A stretch of DNA of 31,762 nucleotides from Savagea sp. Lineage in GTDB: Bacteria; Bacillota; Bacilli; Bacillales_A; Planococcaceae. The DNA is taken from the NCBI GenBank assembly GCA_030146155.1, contig JASLCF010000158.1:1-31762 (forward strand), in the 5' to 3' direction. This document shows, piece by piece, positions 31,330 to 31,762 of this stretch. The notes beneath the pieces are model-generated. The model had not been told where the DNA came from. It ran no database searches and saw only the letters and a program-made list of their open reading frames with translations. Position 1 is the stretch's first letter; each line of letters starts with the position of its first letter. The position numbers were made by a program, and so were the translations under genes.

Positions 31330-31762
31330 AAAATAGCTTAAAACATAATAATATCAACGTTCATAGCCATCGATTTAGAATCAATCTATCTACAGCTATG
31401 GTAAACATTGCGATTATTTTTATCTAGTTAAGGTTTTAATATGAATAGCAGTTCTCTTTTTATATGTGTTTATATTCACATATACAAAGAGAGCTGTTTT
31501 TTTGTTCATCATCAACTGTTGCTTGTGATGCATTGGCATAAATCATTCGAAGCCGATGTCAGAACTCACATTTTCCGACTTCCCTTCGAGTTCTTTGAAT
31601 AAGAATAAGTTGAAAAACATTGCCTAGAAAGAAAGCACGTAGCATATTGTTCTAGAAGTGAAAAAGAATAATAAAATTCATACAGCCAAAATTTGAGTAT
31701 GAGTAAAATGTTTGTGGGGATAAATAAAAAATCCATCACACAATTAATCTCCGTTCCAATCG
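31330..31762. other. Intergenic region to window end, no supportable gene
   Basis: After yebC there is a weak CATAGC/GCTATG inverted repeat (31362-31400), then the strong terminator. From 31504 on all frames are short. One minus-strand frame is open from the right edge to about 31580 (about 60 codons), but it has no recognisable family and no visible start, so it could be the end of a gene lying outside or simple chance. Confidence 0.5.
31449..31503 (+). terminator. Strong terminator downstream of yebC
   Basis: CAGTTCTCTTT pairs with AAAGAGAGCTG (one G-U pair), extended by TATATGTG/CACATATA, followed by seven T. It lies 120 bases past the yebC stop. Confidence 0.9.

Noticed and set aside
31362..31400. 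CATAGC/GCTATG inverted repeat after yebC, considered as a tRNA or small RNA
   Set aside because: Only six pairs with a long loop, and no tRNA landmarks such as a T-loop or CCA.
1..31762. CRISPR arrays, rRNA, tRNA genes, complete insertion sequences and prophage genes
   Set aside because: Read for on both strands; no regularly spaced repeats, RNA-gene landmarks, transposase or phage genes were seen.

Overview
The window is AT-rich chromosomal DNA of a low-GC Gram-positive bacterium (class Bacilli, Bacillales or a close relative). Shine-Dalgarno sequences are strong (AAGGAGG type), TTG starts are frequent, and valS has a T-box leader. From about 8.1 kb the gene order is the Bacillus/Listeria backbone: ysoA-tig-clpX-lon-ysxC, valS, comC, folC, radC-mreBCD-minCD, rplU-prp-rpmA, obgE-pheB-pheA, then yebC. 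Several genes usual at these positions in spore formers are absent: lonB, hemAXCDBL, spoVID, spoIIB, maf, spoIVFA/FB and spo0B. This points to a non-sporulating lineage whose heme genes, if any, lie elsewhere. I cannot name the genus.

Layout. 1-8.1 kb is an accessory-like segment: a chromate transporter (cut by the left edge), a serine hydrolase, a weakly supported small ORF, a GC-rich structured intergenic element, a VOC protein, two small membrane proteins, a secreted ComEC-like nuclease with a ComEA-like tail plus its DUF3006 partner, a Prx6-type peroxiredoxin behind a possible CsoR/CstR-type operator, and a bile acid:Na+ symporter-family carrier. 8.1-15 kb is the protein quality-control block (YsoA, trigger factor, ClpX, Lon) plus the ribosome-assembly GTPase YsxC. 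15-22.6 kb holds T-box-controlled valS, the prepilin peptidase, a convergent pair of overlapping RimK-like ATP-grasp genes, folC and radC. 22.6-26.7 kb is the cell-shape and division operon mreBCD-minCD. 26.7-31.3 kb holds the L21-Prp-L27 ribosomal operon with its leader and then obgE-pheB-pheA-yebC. The last 430 bases hold a strong terminator and no gene I can support.

How the genes work together. ClpX, Lon and trigger factor handle folding and turnover of new proteins. Prp removes the N-terminal extension of L27, which is encoded right after it. MreBCD organises sidewall synthesis, while MinCD blocks polar septation. PheB and PheA belong to phenylalanine synthesis. The most novel-looking parts are the tandem ATP-grasp pair, a perfect hairpin that buries the radC ribosome-binding site, the possible persulfide- or copper-type operator ahead of the peroxiredoxin, and the GC-rich element at about 3.1-3.27 kb. 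No CRISPR array, complete insertion sequence, prophage, tRNA or rRNA gene was seen.
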